From an uncultured Clostridia bacterium (GTDB lineage Bacteria; Bacillota; Clostridia; CAKSNL01; HGM11501): a DNA stretch of 64,000 bases. The stretch covers positions 62,001 through 126,000 of the forward strand of contig CAKSNL010000002.1 of NCBI GenBank assembly GCA_934476235.1, written 5' to 3'. Each line of letters opens with the position of its first letter. Position 1 is the first letter of the stretch. Shown here one piece after another: positions 8,302 to 16,552 of this stretch. The notes beneath the pieces are model-generated. The model was not told the origin of the DNA. It made no database searches and was given only the letters and a program-made list of their open reading frames with translations. Position numbers and translations under genes: made by a program.

Positions 8302-9387
8302 TCAGATTTTGTTAGGATTAGATTCCAAGTATTTTTTAACCATCATAGCTACCTTAAATACGATAGCGTCGTCAAATACGCGCAGATCAAGACCGGTGAG
8401 CTTTTGCACCTTGTCAAGACGGTATACGAGAGTGTTTCTGTGAACGTAGAGCTGACGGCTTGTCTCCGAAACGTTTAAGTTCTTTTCAAAGAATTTCTGG
8501 ATAGTCAAAATGGTTTCGTTGTCAAGCGAGTCAATGGACTCTTTTTTGAACACCTCGTCCAAGAAAAGCTTGCAGAGCGTTGTCGGAAGCTGATAAATAA
8601 GGCGTCCGATACCTAAGTTATTATAGCTTATTATGGACTTGTCCGTATCCATCACCTTGCCGACCTCAAGAGCGACGTGCGACTCGCGGTAGCTCTTTGC
8701 AAGGTCCTTCATATCGGAGATTATTGTTCCGATACCGATCGAGGCGTTTAGCATGAGCTCGGAATTGATAGTTTCCAGAAGCGATTTTGCAATTTTCTTT
8801 ATGTCTTTCTCGGTAATTCCGGGCTTAACCTCTTTTACAACGGCGATATCCTTCTCGTCAATCCTTATGATAAAGTCCTTTTCCTTATCGGGGAAAATGT
8901 TGGCAATCATATCCGCCGCAGTCTGGTCATAGTCGTTGGGAATACGCACGGTCATAACGACCCTTGAAACGTCCGTAGGAATGTGAAGCTCCTTAGATTT
9001 TCCGTTTATATCGCCGGGCAGAATATTGTCAAGCAACACGTTTTTAATAAAGTTTATCTTATCGAATTTTTCATCGTAGAACTGCTTTATGCTGAGAATC
9101 GACACCGAAAGAATGCTGACATCCTTTTTCGCTTCCTCGTCATCCCCTTCGACGAAGGCGATAAAATCAGTCTTTCCGCGCATTCCGCCGCCGATAAAGG
9201 TGAAGCCTGCGGCAGTGTAAATTTTTCCGGGCTCGCTGCACTGATGCGTAACCTCTTCCAAAATGTTCTCGATCGCGCTCATGTCATTGAAGGAGCGGAT
9301 AGTGTCGTTATCGAAAATAACTCCGACAGGGCGACCGAACGCTTCTTTAAGCTGGTAGATCACGCTCTGAAAAAATTTATTTGACAT
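8302..9387 (-). CDS. PucR/CdaR-family transcriptional regulator
   Basis: A 361-residue regulator. The C-terminal PucR-type helix-turn-helix is clear (about residues 310-355, LNVSETSRQLYVHRNTLVYRLDKV). The middle part resembles the GGDEF-like/CdaR sensory domain (MTVRIPNDYDQTAADM through the INSELMLNASIGIGT segment). Proteins of this class regulate sugar-diacid or purine use in other bacteria, but here the gene heads an ftsEX operon, so its target is unclear. The ATG has AGGAG upstream. It could be the autoregulator of the division operon; that is inference from position only. Confidence 0.85.
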   Translation of the reverse strand: MSNKFFQSVIYQLKEAFGRPVGVIFDNDTIRSFNDMSAIENILEEVTHQCSEPGKIYTAAGFTFIGGGMRGKTDFIAFVEGDDEEAKKDVSILSVSILSIKQFYDEKFDKINFIKNVLLDNILPGDINGKSKELHIPTDVSRVVMTVRIPNDYDQTAADMIANIFPDKEKDFIIRIDEKDIAVVKEVKPGITEKDIKKIAKSLLETINSELMLNASIGIGTIISDMKDLAKSYRESHVALEVGKVMDTDKSIISYNNLGIGRLIYQLPTTLCKLFLDEVFKKESIDSLDNETILTIQKFFEKNLNVSETSRQLYVHRNTLVYRLDKVQKLTGLDLRVFDDAIVFKVAMMVKKYLESNPNKI

Positions 9388-9415
9388 TAATAAATCTCTC
9401 CTTTATAAACTTTCT

Positions 9416-9444
9416 CTTATACTATTGTAATATCTTTTTGTCAA
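9416..9444 (-). promoter_or_regulatory. Sigma-A promoter of the cdaR-ftsEX-M23 operon
   Basis: On the minus strand, TTGACA (complement of 9439-9444), a 17-base spacer and TATAAG (complement of 9416-9421), about 30 bases before the regulator start codon. Confidence 0.75.
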
Positions 9445-9559
9445 TTTTGCAAGAAAAATCTTCAATTATTTTGTAAATTTTTTTGAAATAGGCGTATTTT
9501 TTGTAGCACGGACAAAAAAATGGCATAAAATGTCTAATGAAAATGAAAGGAGTGGGAGA

Positions 9560-9811
9560 ATGCTGATAGTCCTGTCGTCCGCCACGTCGGCGGAAAGATT
9601 AAAAAAGCTGCTTGCCGCCGGGAAGATATCCTCCGAGGTCGTTCAGACTCCGAAAAGCATATCCGAAGGCGGATGCGGATATTCGCTCAAGGTCGGAGAC
9701 GCACATGGGGAAGAAGCGCTCAAAAAGGCTAAAGAGGTGCACATAGGCATTAAGGGCGTTTACATTGAAGAGGGCGGGGGCAAAACGCGAACATACAGGA
9801 GGAAGGAGTGA
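9560..9811 (+). CDS. DUF3343 / putative Se-S carrier-like small protein
   Basis: An 83-residue protein with the beta-alpha-beta start MLIVLSSATSAERLKKLL and a later GCGYSLKVGD segment, matching the DUF3343 family (later named Se_S_carrier). Proteins of this family are proposed, not proven, to carry sulfur or selenium near desulfurases; the Cys in GGCGYS is the only cysteine visible. The ATG at 9560 is preceded by AAAGGAGTGGGAG. It ends five bases before the start of a cysteine desulfurase-like gene, whose ribosome site lies inside it, so the two are translated together and probably act together. Confidence 0.8.
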   Translation: MLIVLSSATSAERLKKLLAAGKISSEVVQTPKSISEGGCGYSLKVGDAHGEEALKKAKEVHIGIKGVYIEEGGGKTRTYRRKE

Positions 9812-9815
9812 TATT

Positions 9816-10943
9816 TTGATTTATCTTGATAATGCCGCAACAAGCTTTTTAAAGCCGCAGAGCGTGTATAATGCCGTTGCCGCGGCGTTAAAAAGCTCGG
9901 CAAGCCCGGGACGCGGCGGATATAAGGCGGCGGTGAAGGCGTCCGAAACTTTATATGCGGCAAGGGAGGCGCTTTCCGAGCTTTTTAATATCGCCTCGCC
10001 CGAGAACATAATCTTCACGGATAATGCGACCACCGCGATAAACACCGGTCTTAAGGGCATAGCGGGTCACGGCATCGCGATATCAAAAATGGAGCATAAC
10101 GCGGTTGCGCGCCCGGCGAAAAAGCTTTCCGATTCGGGCGAGAGGGTCGTTATGATAGACGCAGACTCCGACGGGTTTATAACTCCGGAGGCGGTCGAAA
10201 GGGTGCTTTCCTCATCCAAGGTCGGCGCGGTGTGCCTTATTCATGCGTCCAACGTGTGCGGAAGCCTTAATGATATTAAGTCGATAGGCGAAATTGTAAA
10301 AAGGCATAACGCCGTTTTCATGGTGGACGCGTCGCAGAGCGCCGGGTGCACCGATATTGACGTAGAGGCGTGCAAAATCGACCTTCTTGCCTTTCCGGGA
10401 CATAAGGGACTTTTGGGACCCCAGGGCACCGGGGGGCTTTATATAAGAGAAGGTCTTACACTAGGCACGCTGACCGAGGGCGGAACCGGAAGCATGTCCG
10501 AATCGCTTCTGCAGCCGGACATTATGCCGGACAGATTCGAGTCCGGCACCCAGAATGTGCCCGGAATCGCCGGGCTTTACGAGGGAGTGCGCTTCGTGAA
10601 AAAGGTCGGCGCCGCCGCGATAGGCGAAAAGGAGCGCTATCTTTCAAAAATTCTTGCCGAGGACCTTTCGTCAATCGAAGGCGTCAGAGTCTGCGGAAAA
10701 CCGGGAAGCGGGGCAAGCGTCGGCGTCGTATCCGTTACGACAAGGCTCGGAAGCGTGGAGCTTGCCGATATGCTCGCAAAGGACTATTCCATAGCCGTGC
10801 GTGCCGGGCTTCACTGCGCGCCGCTGGCTCACCGGTCGCTCGGAACATTAGAGAGCGGAACGGTCCGCTTTTCTCCCGGCTTTTTCACGACAAAGGAAAA
10901 TGTGAAATATGCCGCGCGTGCCGTCGCGAGGTGCTTAAAATAA
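9816..10943 (+). CDS. Cysteine desulfurase family protein (class V aminotransferase)
   Basis: A 375-residue PLP enzyme. The N-terminus YLDNAATSFLKP is the class V hallmark, the PLP-binding Lys lies in FPGHKGLLGPQGTGGLY (about residue 200), and the catalytic-loop Cys is in RAGLHCAPLAHRSLGT (about residue 335). It should remove sulfur (or selenium) from cysteine or selenocysteine as an enzyme-bound persulfide. Its shorter length and pairing with a DUF3343 protein fit the subfamily often found near selenium-related genes rather than the main IscS/SufS. The start is a TTG at 9816 with AGGAGGAAGGAG upstream; an in-frame ATG at 9765 overlaps the previous gene. Confidence 0.9.
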   Translation: MIYLDNAATSFLKPQSVYNAVAAALKSSASPGRGGYKAAVKASETLYAAREALSELFNIASPENIIFTDNATTAINTGLKGIAGHGIAISKMEHNAVARPAKKLSDSGERVVMIDADSDGFITPEAVERVLSSSKVGAVCLIHASNVCGSLNDIKSIGEIVKRHNAVFMVDASQSAGCTDIDVEACKIDLLAFPGHKGLLGPQGTGGLYIREGLTLGTLTEGGTGSMSESLLQPDIMPDRFESGTQNVPGIAGLYEGVRFVKKVGAAAIGEKERYLSKILAEDLSSIEGVRVCGKPGSGASVGVVSVTTRLGSVELADMLAKDYSIAVRAGLHCAPLAHRSLGTLESGTVRFSPGFFTTKENVKYAARAVARCLK

Positions 10944-10968
10944 AACGGGGTCATATGACCCCGTTTTA
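10941..10968. terminator. Bidirectional terminator
   Basis: A perfect palindrome with TAAAACGGGGTCA arms lies between the convergent desulfurase and HAD genes, giving T4 tails on either strand. Confidence 0.8.
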
Positions 10969-11589
10969 AATTTCGCTGAAATCTTTTATGTATTTGTCTG
11001 AAAGAGCGCGGATGTCTTTTTCAAGCTCAGCCGATGTGTCGTCATACACGCCGACAGTCCTCATGCCGGCTTTTTTTGCCGCGGCGAGCGCGTTATAGTT
11101 ATCGTCCGCAAAAACGCAGCCGGACACTTCGGCGCCGAGACGGCGCGCGGCTTCGGTATAGATTTCCGGCTGAGACTTGGTGTATGAAAAATCGTCGCAC
11201 GACCACACGTTATCGAAAAGCCCGTAAAGCCCGAGGCGCTTTAAGCAGACGTCCAGCATTTTATGCGGGCTTGCGGTGAGCACGTTAAGACTGTGCCCCT
11301 CTGACTTAAGGCGGGCGAGAGCCTCGCCGACATGCGGCTTTGCGGGAATATTGTACTCATACTCGCGCATGGCATAGCTATCCATAAGATCAAGTATTTC
11401 GCTCACACTCATTTTAACGCCGAGGGAGCGGAAATATTCCGCGGTGCCCCTGTCGCCTAAGGGGGTGATGGTTTTAATTATGTCGGGCGGATAGCTTATA
11501 TTGTTCTTATCGAGAATGTTAAGCATTTTGTCCGACCACCGGCGCATGGAATCGACTAACGTCCCGTCAAAATCAAAAATATATACCAT
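10966..11589 (-). CDS. HAD-family hydrolase (phosphoglycolate phosphatase-like)
   Basis: A 207-residue HAD phosphatase. Motif I is FDFDGTLVDS with the nucleophile Asp6 and acid Asp8. Motif II is in LNVLTASP, and motif III/IV in VFADDNYNALAAAKKAGM. An alpha-helical cap of the C1 type follows motif I. The substrate is unknown; closest in style are Gph/pyrophosphatase-like repair phosphatases. Its ATG overlaps the stop of the topoisomerase subunit by one base (TGATG), so the two are translationally coupled, although no functional link is obvious. Confidence 0.88.
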   Translation of the reverse strand: MVYIFDFDGTLVDSMRRWSDKMLNILDKNNISYPPDIIKTITPLGDRGTAEYFRSLGVKMSVSEILDLMDSYAMREYEYNIPAKPHVGEALARLKSEGHSLNVLTASPHKMLDVCLKRLGLYGLFDNVWSCDDFSYTKSQPEIYTEAARRLGAEVSGCVFADDNYNALAAAKKAGMRTVGVYDDTSAELEKDIRALSDKYIKDFSEI

Positions 11590-13586
11590 CAGCTTATATC
11601 CAGCATTTCCATATATTCCGAACCGGTTTCGGCAATATATTCCTTTCTTCCGTTTAAGTTGTCGCCCAAAAGCAGGTCAAACATGGCGGCGGTCTCCGCA
11701 GCGTCCGACGGGAGAACCTTGATAAGCCGCCTTGAGTCCGGGCACATAGTGGTGAGCCACATCATGTCCGGGTCGTTCTCGCCGAGTCCCTTGGAGCGCT
11801 GAATGCCGTACTTTACGCCCTCGGAATCAAACTTTGCCAGAATGTCCGATTTTTCGCGCTCGTTATACGCAAAAAATGTGCGGCTTTTTTTCTCCTTCGT
11901 CGTGATCTCAAAAAGCGGTGTTTCCGCAATGAATACTTTGCCGTTTTCAATCAGCGAGGGAGTGAGGGTATAGAGCATCGTGAGAACCAGCGTGCGGATC
12001 TGGAACCCGTCAACGTCGGCATCGGTGCAGATGATTATCTTATTGTAGTTTAGGGCGTTTATGTCAAAATCGGAAAATTCCTTGTTAAGCTTGGTCTTAG
12101 CCTCAATGCCGCAGCCGAGTATTCTTATAAGGTCCAATATAATGTCGCTTTTGAATATCTTTGAAAAGTCCGCCTTAAGGCAGTTTAATATCTTTCCGCG
12201 GATGGGCATGATAGCCTGAAACGCAGCGTCGCGGCTCGTTTTGCAGGCGGTAGCGGCAGAATCGCCCTCCACTATGAAAAGCTCGCGGAGGTTAACGTCC
12301 TTCGTTCTGCAGTCAACAAATTTTTTGACCTTGTTCGTAACGTCGAGCGAGGAGGAAACCTTTTTGCTTACAAGGTTGACCCTGGTGCGCTCGGCGGTCT
12401 CGCGGCTGCGCTTGTTTATCAAAACGCGGTCGGCAATCTTGTCCGCCTCTTTTTTGTTTTCGATAAAATAAACCTCTAAATTGTGCTTTAAAAAGTCCGT
12501 CAGCGCTTCCTTTATAAAGGGGTTGTTTACCGCCTTTTTTGTCTGGTGCTCATAGCTGACGAGCGTTGAAAACGAGCTTATCACAAGTATAAGGCAGTCG
12601 GATATATCGTTAAACGTAATCTTCGATTCGTTTTTCGAGTATTTTCCTGCTTGCTTTATATATTTGTCGATGGCGTATACAAATGCGGTTTTTGTCGCCG
12701 CGTCATGCACGCCGCCGTACTCCAAAAAGCTGGAGTTGTGGTAAAATTCTATCATCGTATTGGTCGGGGCAAAGCAGAACGCCGCCTGCATCTTGACCTT
12801 GTAGTCCTCCTTGTCGGCTCTGTCGCGCCCCATGCGCTCCGCCTCAATATAGGTGACCGCGGTTTCGTTCTGCCCGGAAGCGACCTCCTCGACATAGCCC
12901 TTGATGCCCTCGGGATAGCAGAACTCGTATTTTTCTGTGCCCTCGGGAGTTTCGTCATATAAAATAAAGGTCAGCCCGGCGTTGACTATCGCCTGGCGCT
13001 TTAACGTTTCGGTGAAAAACTCAAGCGGAATGTTAATGTCGGTAAAAACGTCAAGATCCGGACGCCATTTCTGCACGGAGTACGTTTTTTTGGACGTTGT
13101 TTCAATCTTTAAAAGTCCGCCGACATTTTCGCCCTTTTCAAAGTGAAGCGAATAAAGCTTCCCGTCGCGCGCAACCTCGACGTCCATATATTCGGAGGTG
13201 CACTGAGCCGCGCATGCGCCCAGTCCGTTTAAGCCGAGGCTGAATTTATAGGTATCGCTTTCGTTACCGTGGTATTTGCCTCCGGCATAAAGCTCGCAGA
13301 AGACAAGCTCCCAGTTGTAGCGCCCTTCCTTTTCGTTAAAGTCAAGAGGGATTCCGCGCCCGTAGTCCTTGACCTGAACCGAACGGTCGGAAAATCTCGT
13401 GACCTCAATCACCTTGCCGTATCCGGCGCGCGCCTCGTCAATCGAGTTTGAAAGTATTTCGAAAAAGGCGTGCTCGCAGCCTTCAAGTCCGTTGGAGCCC
13501 AAAATGGTGCTGGGATTGTATCTGATTCTTTCCGCACCCTTTAAGGACTGGATGGATTGGTTATCGTATGAATCCTTCGGACACAT
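11589..13586 (-). CDS. Type IIA topoisomerase B subunit (GyrB/ParE-like)
   Basis: About 665 residues. The N-terminal GHKL ATPase has the N-box FFEILSNSIDEARAGYG, DYGRGIPLD and GLNGLGA. The transducer domain has SYEHQTKKAVNN in place of the common QTKxKLG. The TOPRIM domain has EGDSAATACKTSRD, PIRGKILN and TDADVDGFQI. It supplies ATPase and metal-binding halves of a gyrase or topoisomerase IV-like enzyme. No A subunit lies next to it, which is unusual. It may be a second, divergent clostridial B subunit rather than the main GyrB. An AAGGG site favours the ATG at 13586 over the one at 13595. It is downstream of vanW with a short gap. Confidence 0.88.
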   Translation of the reverse strand: MCPKDSYDNQSIQSLKGAERIRYNPSTILGSNGLEGCEHAFFEILSNSIDEARAGYGKVIEVTRFSDRSVQVKDYGRGIPLDFNEKEGRYNWELVFCELYAGGKYHGNESDTYKFSLGLNGLGACAAQCTSEYMDVEVARDGKLYSLHFEKGENVGGLLKIETTSKKTYSVQKWRPDLDVFTDINIPLEFFTETLKRQAIVNAGLTFILYDETPEGTEKYEFCYPEGIKGYVEEVASGQNETAVTYIEAERMGRDRADKEDYKVKMQAAFCFAPTNTMIEFYHNSSFLEYGGVHDAATKTAFVYAIDKYIKQAGKYSKNESKITFNDISDCLILVISSFSTLVSYEHQTKKAVNNPFIKEALTDFLKHNLEVYFIENKKEADKIADRVLINKRSRETAERTRVNLVSKKVSSSLDVTNKVKKFVDCRTKDVNLRELFIVEGDSAATACKTSRDAAFQAIMPIRGKILNCLKADFSKIFKSDIILDLIRILGCGIEAKTKLNKEFSDFDINALNYNKIIICTDADVDGFQIRTLVLTMLYTLTPSLIENGKVFIAETPLFEITTKEKKSRTFFAYNEREKSDILAKFDSEGVKYGIQRSKGLGENDPDMMWLTTMCPDSRRLIKVLPSDAAETAAMFDLLLGDNLNGRKEYIAETGSEYMEMLDIS

Positions 13587-13608
13587 TTTTTTCATCCCTT
13601 CTGAAAAA

Positions 13609-15276
13609 TTATAAGTTGCCGGATGTATCTTCCGGCTGCGCCGTTTCGGTTTCCGGTGTGCCGGGAGTCTCGGTTTCGGACGGCTCCGTCACCGTCTCGC
13701 TCATTGCGGGCTCAGTCTTCATCGTTCCGACAAGCAAGGTCGCGTTATGCGGCATATAGTAGCTTGACGATTCGAGAGTTCTTGAAACCTCCTTGCCGTC
13801 AACCGTTACAATTCTGTAGACCTTGCACCTTGCACCGTTCGACCCGCGCTCGGAGTATTTTTCCGTTCCCTCGGGAAGGGTGGGATCGTCCACACGCTTG
13901 GTCGAGAACGGAACGGACGAAACGTCAGTCGTCTCAAATGAAACGGAGAAGTTTTCGGTTTTCGTTCCTATTATATCGCACACAACCTGTTTTGAGCCTG
14001 TAACATAACTGGATATCTTTATCGGATATTCCGTGTTGTTGGAGAAAACAAAGTCAACCGTGCCGTAGTCCGCCGTCGCGTCCCGCCCGAGCGGAACATA
14101 GCCGACCTTGAACATGTGGCAGGTTCTCTCGTCAACCTTAAGGTTGGCAAGCATTACTGCGTTGTATAAGGTGGAAGATACCTGGCAGATTCCGCCGCCG
14201 TACTGCTGAACGGACTGACCGTTCGCATAGGCACCCGCCATCTTGTATCCCGCTTCCGGAGTTCTCTTTCCGAGAGTGCCGTTATACGAGAATTTCTCGC
14301 CGGGAAGAAGAATTTTATCGTTAATGCTCTTTGACGCCAGCGTAACATTTGTGGAGCGGTTTGAATCGCTCGTCGCAAAGCTGGTCTGATAGGTTGAGAG
14401 CGTATCGCGGAAAAGCGCCTCGGTAAGCTCCGAGGTCGTGTGAGCCGCCTTTTCGACCGTCGCAGGGATTTCGTAAATCTCTCCGGGAGCGGAATGTTCC
14501 TTTATAATAGCGCGGGCTTCCTTTTCGTTTACCGTAACCTTATCGTTTCCGGGGCTTACGTAAATGTCTCCCGCCTCGTCGCGCTTATACGTTGCCGATG
14601 TGGGCTCGGCTGAATATTCCTCAAGTATAATGTCAAGGTCAAAGGGGATAGGCTCGATATTTTCCTTTTCAAAGATGAGCGATGAAAAGTCAAGATTTTT
14701 CATCATTGCGACAAGCTTTTTCTTTGCCGTCACGGGGTTTATGGTGTACCCCGGCTTTCCGTTGGTAACGCGGACGGAGGAATCGAGTATTTCGAACGAC
14801 GCTTCGACCGACTTGTCGTAATCTGTGTTTTCAGCCATCGTCCTGTCAAACGTCCTGTCGTTTATTATCACGGCAAGGTCGATTGACGTTTTTCCGCCGA
14901 AAGCCGACTTAAGCGCCGGAATAATGGAAGAGAAGAGGTTCCCGTGACCGTAAGCCAAAGCGTCGGCAGCCGTCCTCTCGCAGTCGTACGACGCGCCGAA
15001 GTCCTTATACGTCGCGGAGAAAACATCGTCCCCGGCGGTTATCTCTATCTTTTTTTCCGCAGTCTCGGCGATTTTTTCGGAGATTGCGGCAGCAGCCTCC
15101 TCCGCCGTCATGTTGGAAAGGTCGGCCCCTCCCGCGGTCACGCCGGACAAGATGACGCCGCTTTTGGATTTGATTATTGTCACCGTAACCACGGTGATTA
15201 AAAGAAGCAAAACCGCGCAGCCGACAATTATCGGAACGCTGATTTTTCTGTGTGCCGTATTTTTGCTGTTAGTCAT
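13609..15276 (-). CDS. VanW family protein with peptidoglycan-binding-like repeats
   Basis: A 555-residue surface protein. It has a basic N-terminus, one membrane anchor (about residues 14-36), an extracellular region with two YoaR-type domains (about 40-270), and a VanW domain with SFATSDSNRSTNVTLAS, PGEKFSYN and the conserved GGGICQVSSTLYNA core. The tail is rich in Pro, Glu and Thr, suggesting a flexible wall-spanning end. VanW is named from vancomycin clusters, but its function is not known, and no other van gene is present. It has its own promoter and heads a unit with the topoisomerase subunit and the HAD gene. Confidence 0.88.
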   Translation of the reverse strand: MTNSKNTAHRKISVPIIVGCAVLLLLITVVTVTIIKSKSGVILSGVTAGGADLSNMTAEEAAAAISEKIAETAEKKIEITAGDDVFSATYKDFGASYDCERTAADALAYGHGNLFSSIIPALKSAFGGKTSIDLAVIINDRTFDRTMAENTDYDKSVEASFEILDSSVRVTNGKPGYTINPVTAKKKLVAMMKNLDFSSLIFEKENIEPIPFDLDIILEEYSAEPTSATYKRDEAGDIYVSPGNDKVTVNEKEARAIIKEHSAPGEIYEIPATVEKAAHTTSELTEALFRDTLSTYQTSFATSDSNRSTNVTLASKSINDKILLPGEKFSYNGTLGKRTPEAGYKMAGAYANGQSVQQYGGGICQVSSTLYNAVMLANLKVDERTCHMFKVGYVPLGRDATADYGTVDFVFSNNTEYPIKISSYVTGSKQVVCDIIGTKTENFSVSFETTDVSSVPFSTKRVDDPTLPEGTEKYSERGSNGARCKVYRIVTVDGKEVSRTLESSSYYMPHNATLLVGTMKTEPAMSETVTEPSETETPGTPETETAQPEDTSGNL

Positions 15277-15321
15277 GATTTACCACCTTTATAATATGAA
15301 TAAAAATTCAATCATTCTATT

Positions 15322-15350
15322 ATTATACCAAACACTTTTTAAAATGTAAA
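15322..15350 (-). promoter_or_regulatory. Sigma-A promoter of the vanW unit
   Basis: On the minus strand, TTTACA (complement of 15345-15350), a 17-base spacer and TATAAT (complement of 15322-15327). Confidence 0.75.
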
Positions 15351-15573
15351 CAGTAAATTTAAAATAAAATTGGTCAGGAGAAAAATATTTGTTGGTAATT
15401 TTCATGCATAATTGACTGTTTTATGAATATTTCCCCCGGTTTATACAATGTATGATAATACAAATCGGGGTACCGATAGTGCATAATGCATATAATAACG
15501 GCGTGTATTTTTGCATAAACTGTGCAAAAATAATGCGCAGCGTAAAAAAGTTTAATTTTTTTATAAAAAAATC
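15351..15573. other. AT-rich intergenic region with repeated TGCATAA motifs
   Basis: Between the divergent vanW and binding-protein promoters there is no gene. TGCATAA occurs at 15405, 15480 and 15512 here and again at 15575 in the promoter, plus TGCATAT at 15487. A CCCCCG...CGGGG pair around 15432-15470 could form a weak hairpin. The motifs are candidate operators for the transporter. Confidence 0.5.
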
Positions 15574-15602
15574 TTGCATAAATATAAATCGGTTGCTATA
15601 AT
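15574..15602 (+). promoter_or_regulatory. Sigma-A promoter of the amino acid ABC transporter
   Basis: TTGCAT at 15574-15579, a 17-base spacer and TATAAT at 15597-15602, about 40 bases ahead of the start codon. The -35 overlaps a sequence (from 15575) that fits the ArgR half-site pattern TGNATWWWWATN, differing at the last positions, so arginine-type control is possible. Confidence 0.75.
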
Positions 15603-15640
15603 GTGTCTATCATTAAAAAATAAATGGAGGAAGAGTTAAA

Positions 15641-16480
15641 ATGAAAAAAACAGTATCAAAGATTTTGGCACTCGCTTCGGCGGTTGCAATGCTTGCCGCT
15701 TGCCTTTCCGGCTGCGGACAGAAAGAGGTTACGGACAATAATACAGACAAGAATACGGACAAGGTAACATTAAAGATTCTTGACACAGAGTATGCAAACG
15801 AAGACTACGCTATCTGCGTGGCAAAGGAAAACACAGAGCTTTTAGACCAGATTAATGCAGCTCTTGCTGAAATCAAGGCTGACGGTACTCAGCAGAAGAT
15901 TGTTGACAAGTACATCTCCGGCGTTGAGCATGACATAAAGTTCCAGAAGGACGCTGAGGGCAAGGAAGAGCTTCACATGGCTACAAACGCACAGTTCCCT
16001 CCCTATGAGTACTACGATGGCGACAAGGTTGTAGGTATTGACGCTGAGATGGCAGCTGCAATCGCTGATAAGCTTGACAAGAAGCTTGTTATCGACGATA
16101 TGGAGTTTGACGCTATCATTACTTCCGTTCAGACAGGCAAGTCCGATATGGGTATGGCGGGAATGACCGTTACAGAGGAGCGCCTTAAGAACATCAGCTT
16201 CTCTGACACGTATGCACAGGGCATACAGGTCGTAATCGTTCCCGAGAACAGCGAGATCACATCGGTTGACGATCTTTCGGCTGACGGCGCAGCATATCTC
16301 ATCGGTACTCAGAGAGGTACCACGGGCGACATCTATGCTGAGGGTGACTTCGGTGCGGACCGCGTTATGAAGTACGCTTCCGGAAACGAGGCTGTTCAGG
16401 CACTTATTACCGGCAAGGTTGACTGCGTTATCATCGACAATGAGCCCGCTAAGGCTTACGTTGAAGCTAACAACAAATAA
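15641..16480 (+). CDS. Amino acid ABC transporter binding lipoprotein, apparently circularly permuted
   Basis: A 279-residue lipoprotein with possible lipobox cysteines at residues 21 (LAAC) and 25 (LSGC). After a short polar linker, residues about 42-94 (LKILDTEYANEDYAICV, then helices ending DGTQQKIVDKYI) look like the usual C-terminal end of an SBP_bac_3 protein. The usual N-terminal start (MATNAQFPPYEYYDG) appears only at about residue 109, and the protein stops at EPAKAYVEANNK, where ordinary members continue into the moved segment. The ligand-site motifs AGMTVTEER and the QRGTTGD segment are intact, so it should bind a polar amino acid outside the cell and pass it to the permease encoded next. 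Codon use appears different from its neighbours, suggesting high expression. Confidence 0.88.
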   Translation: MKKTVSKILALASAVAMLAACLSGCGQKEVTDNNTDKNTDKVTLKILDTEYANEDYAICVAKENTELLDQINAALAEIKADGTQQKIVDKYISGVEHDIKFQKDAEGKEELHMATNAQFPPYEYYDGDKVVGIDAEMAAAIADKLDKKLVIDDMEFDAIITSVQTGKSDMGMAGMTVTEERLKNISFSDTYAQGIQVVIVPENSEITSVDDLSADGAAYLIGTQRGTTGDIYAEGDFGADRVMKYASGNEAVQALITGKVDCVIIDNEPAKAYVEANNK

Positions 16481-16498
16481 TTTTTGAAGTTATAAAAG

Positions 16499-16535
16499 TC
16501 CGGGGCGGTTTAAAAAGGTCCGCTCCGGATTTTTT
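16499..16535 (+). terminator. Partial terminator between binding protein and permease genes
   Basis: A hairpin with TCCGGGGCGG and CCGCTCCGGA arms is followed by T6. It lies between the binding-protein gene and the permease gene, and probably lets the binding protein be made in excess of the membrane parts. Confidence 0.7.
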
Positions 16536-16552
16536 GTTAAAGAGGTGGAAAA

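Noticed and set aside
13609..15276. Vancomycin resistance cluster
   Set aside because: Only a VanW-domain protein is present; no vanHAX or vanRS homologues lie in the window, and VanW proteins are common in Clostridia without resistance.
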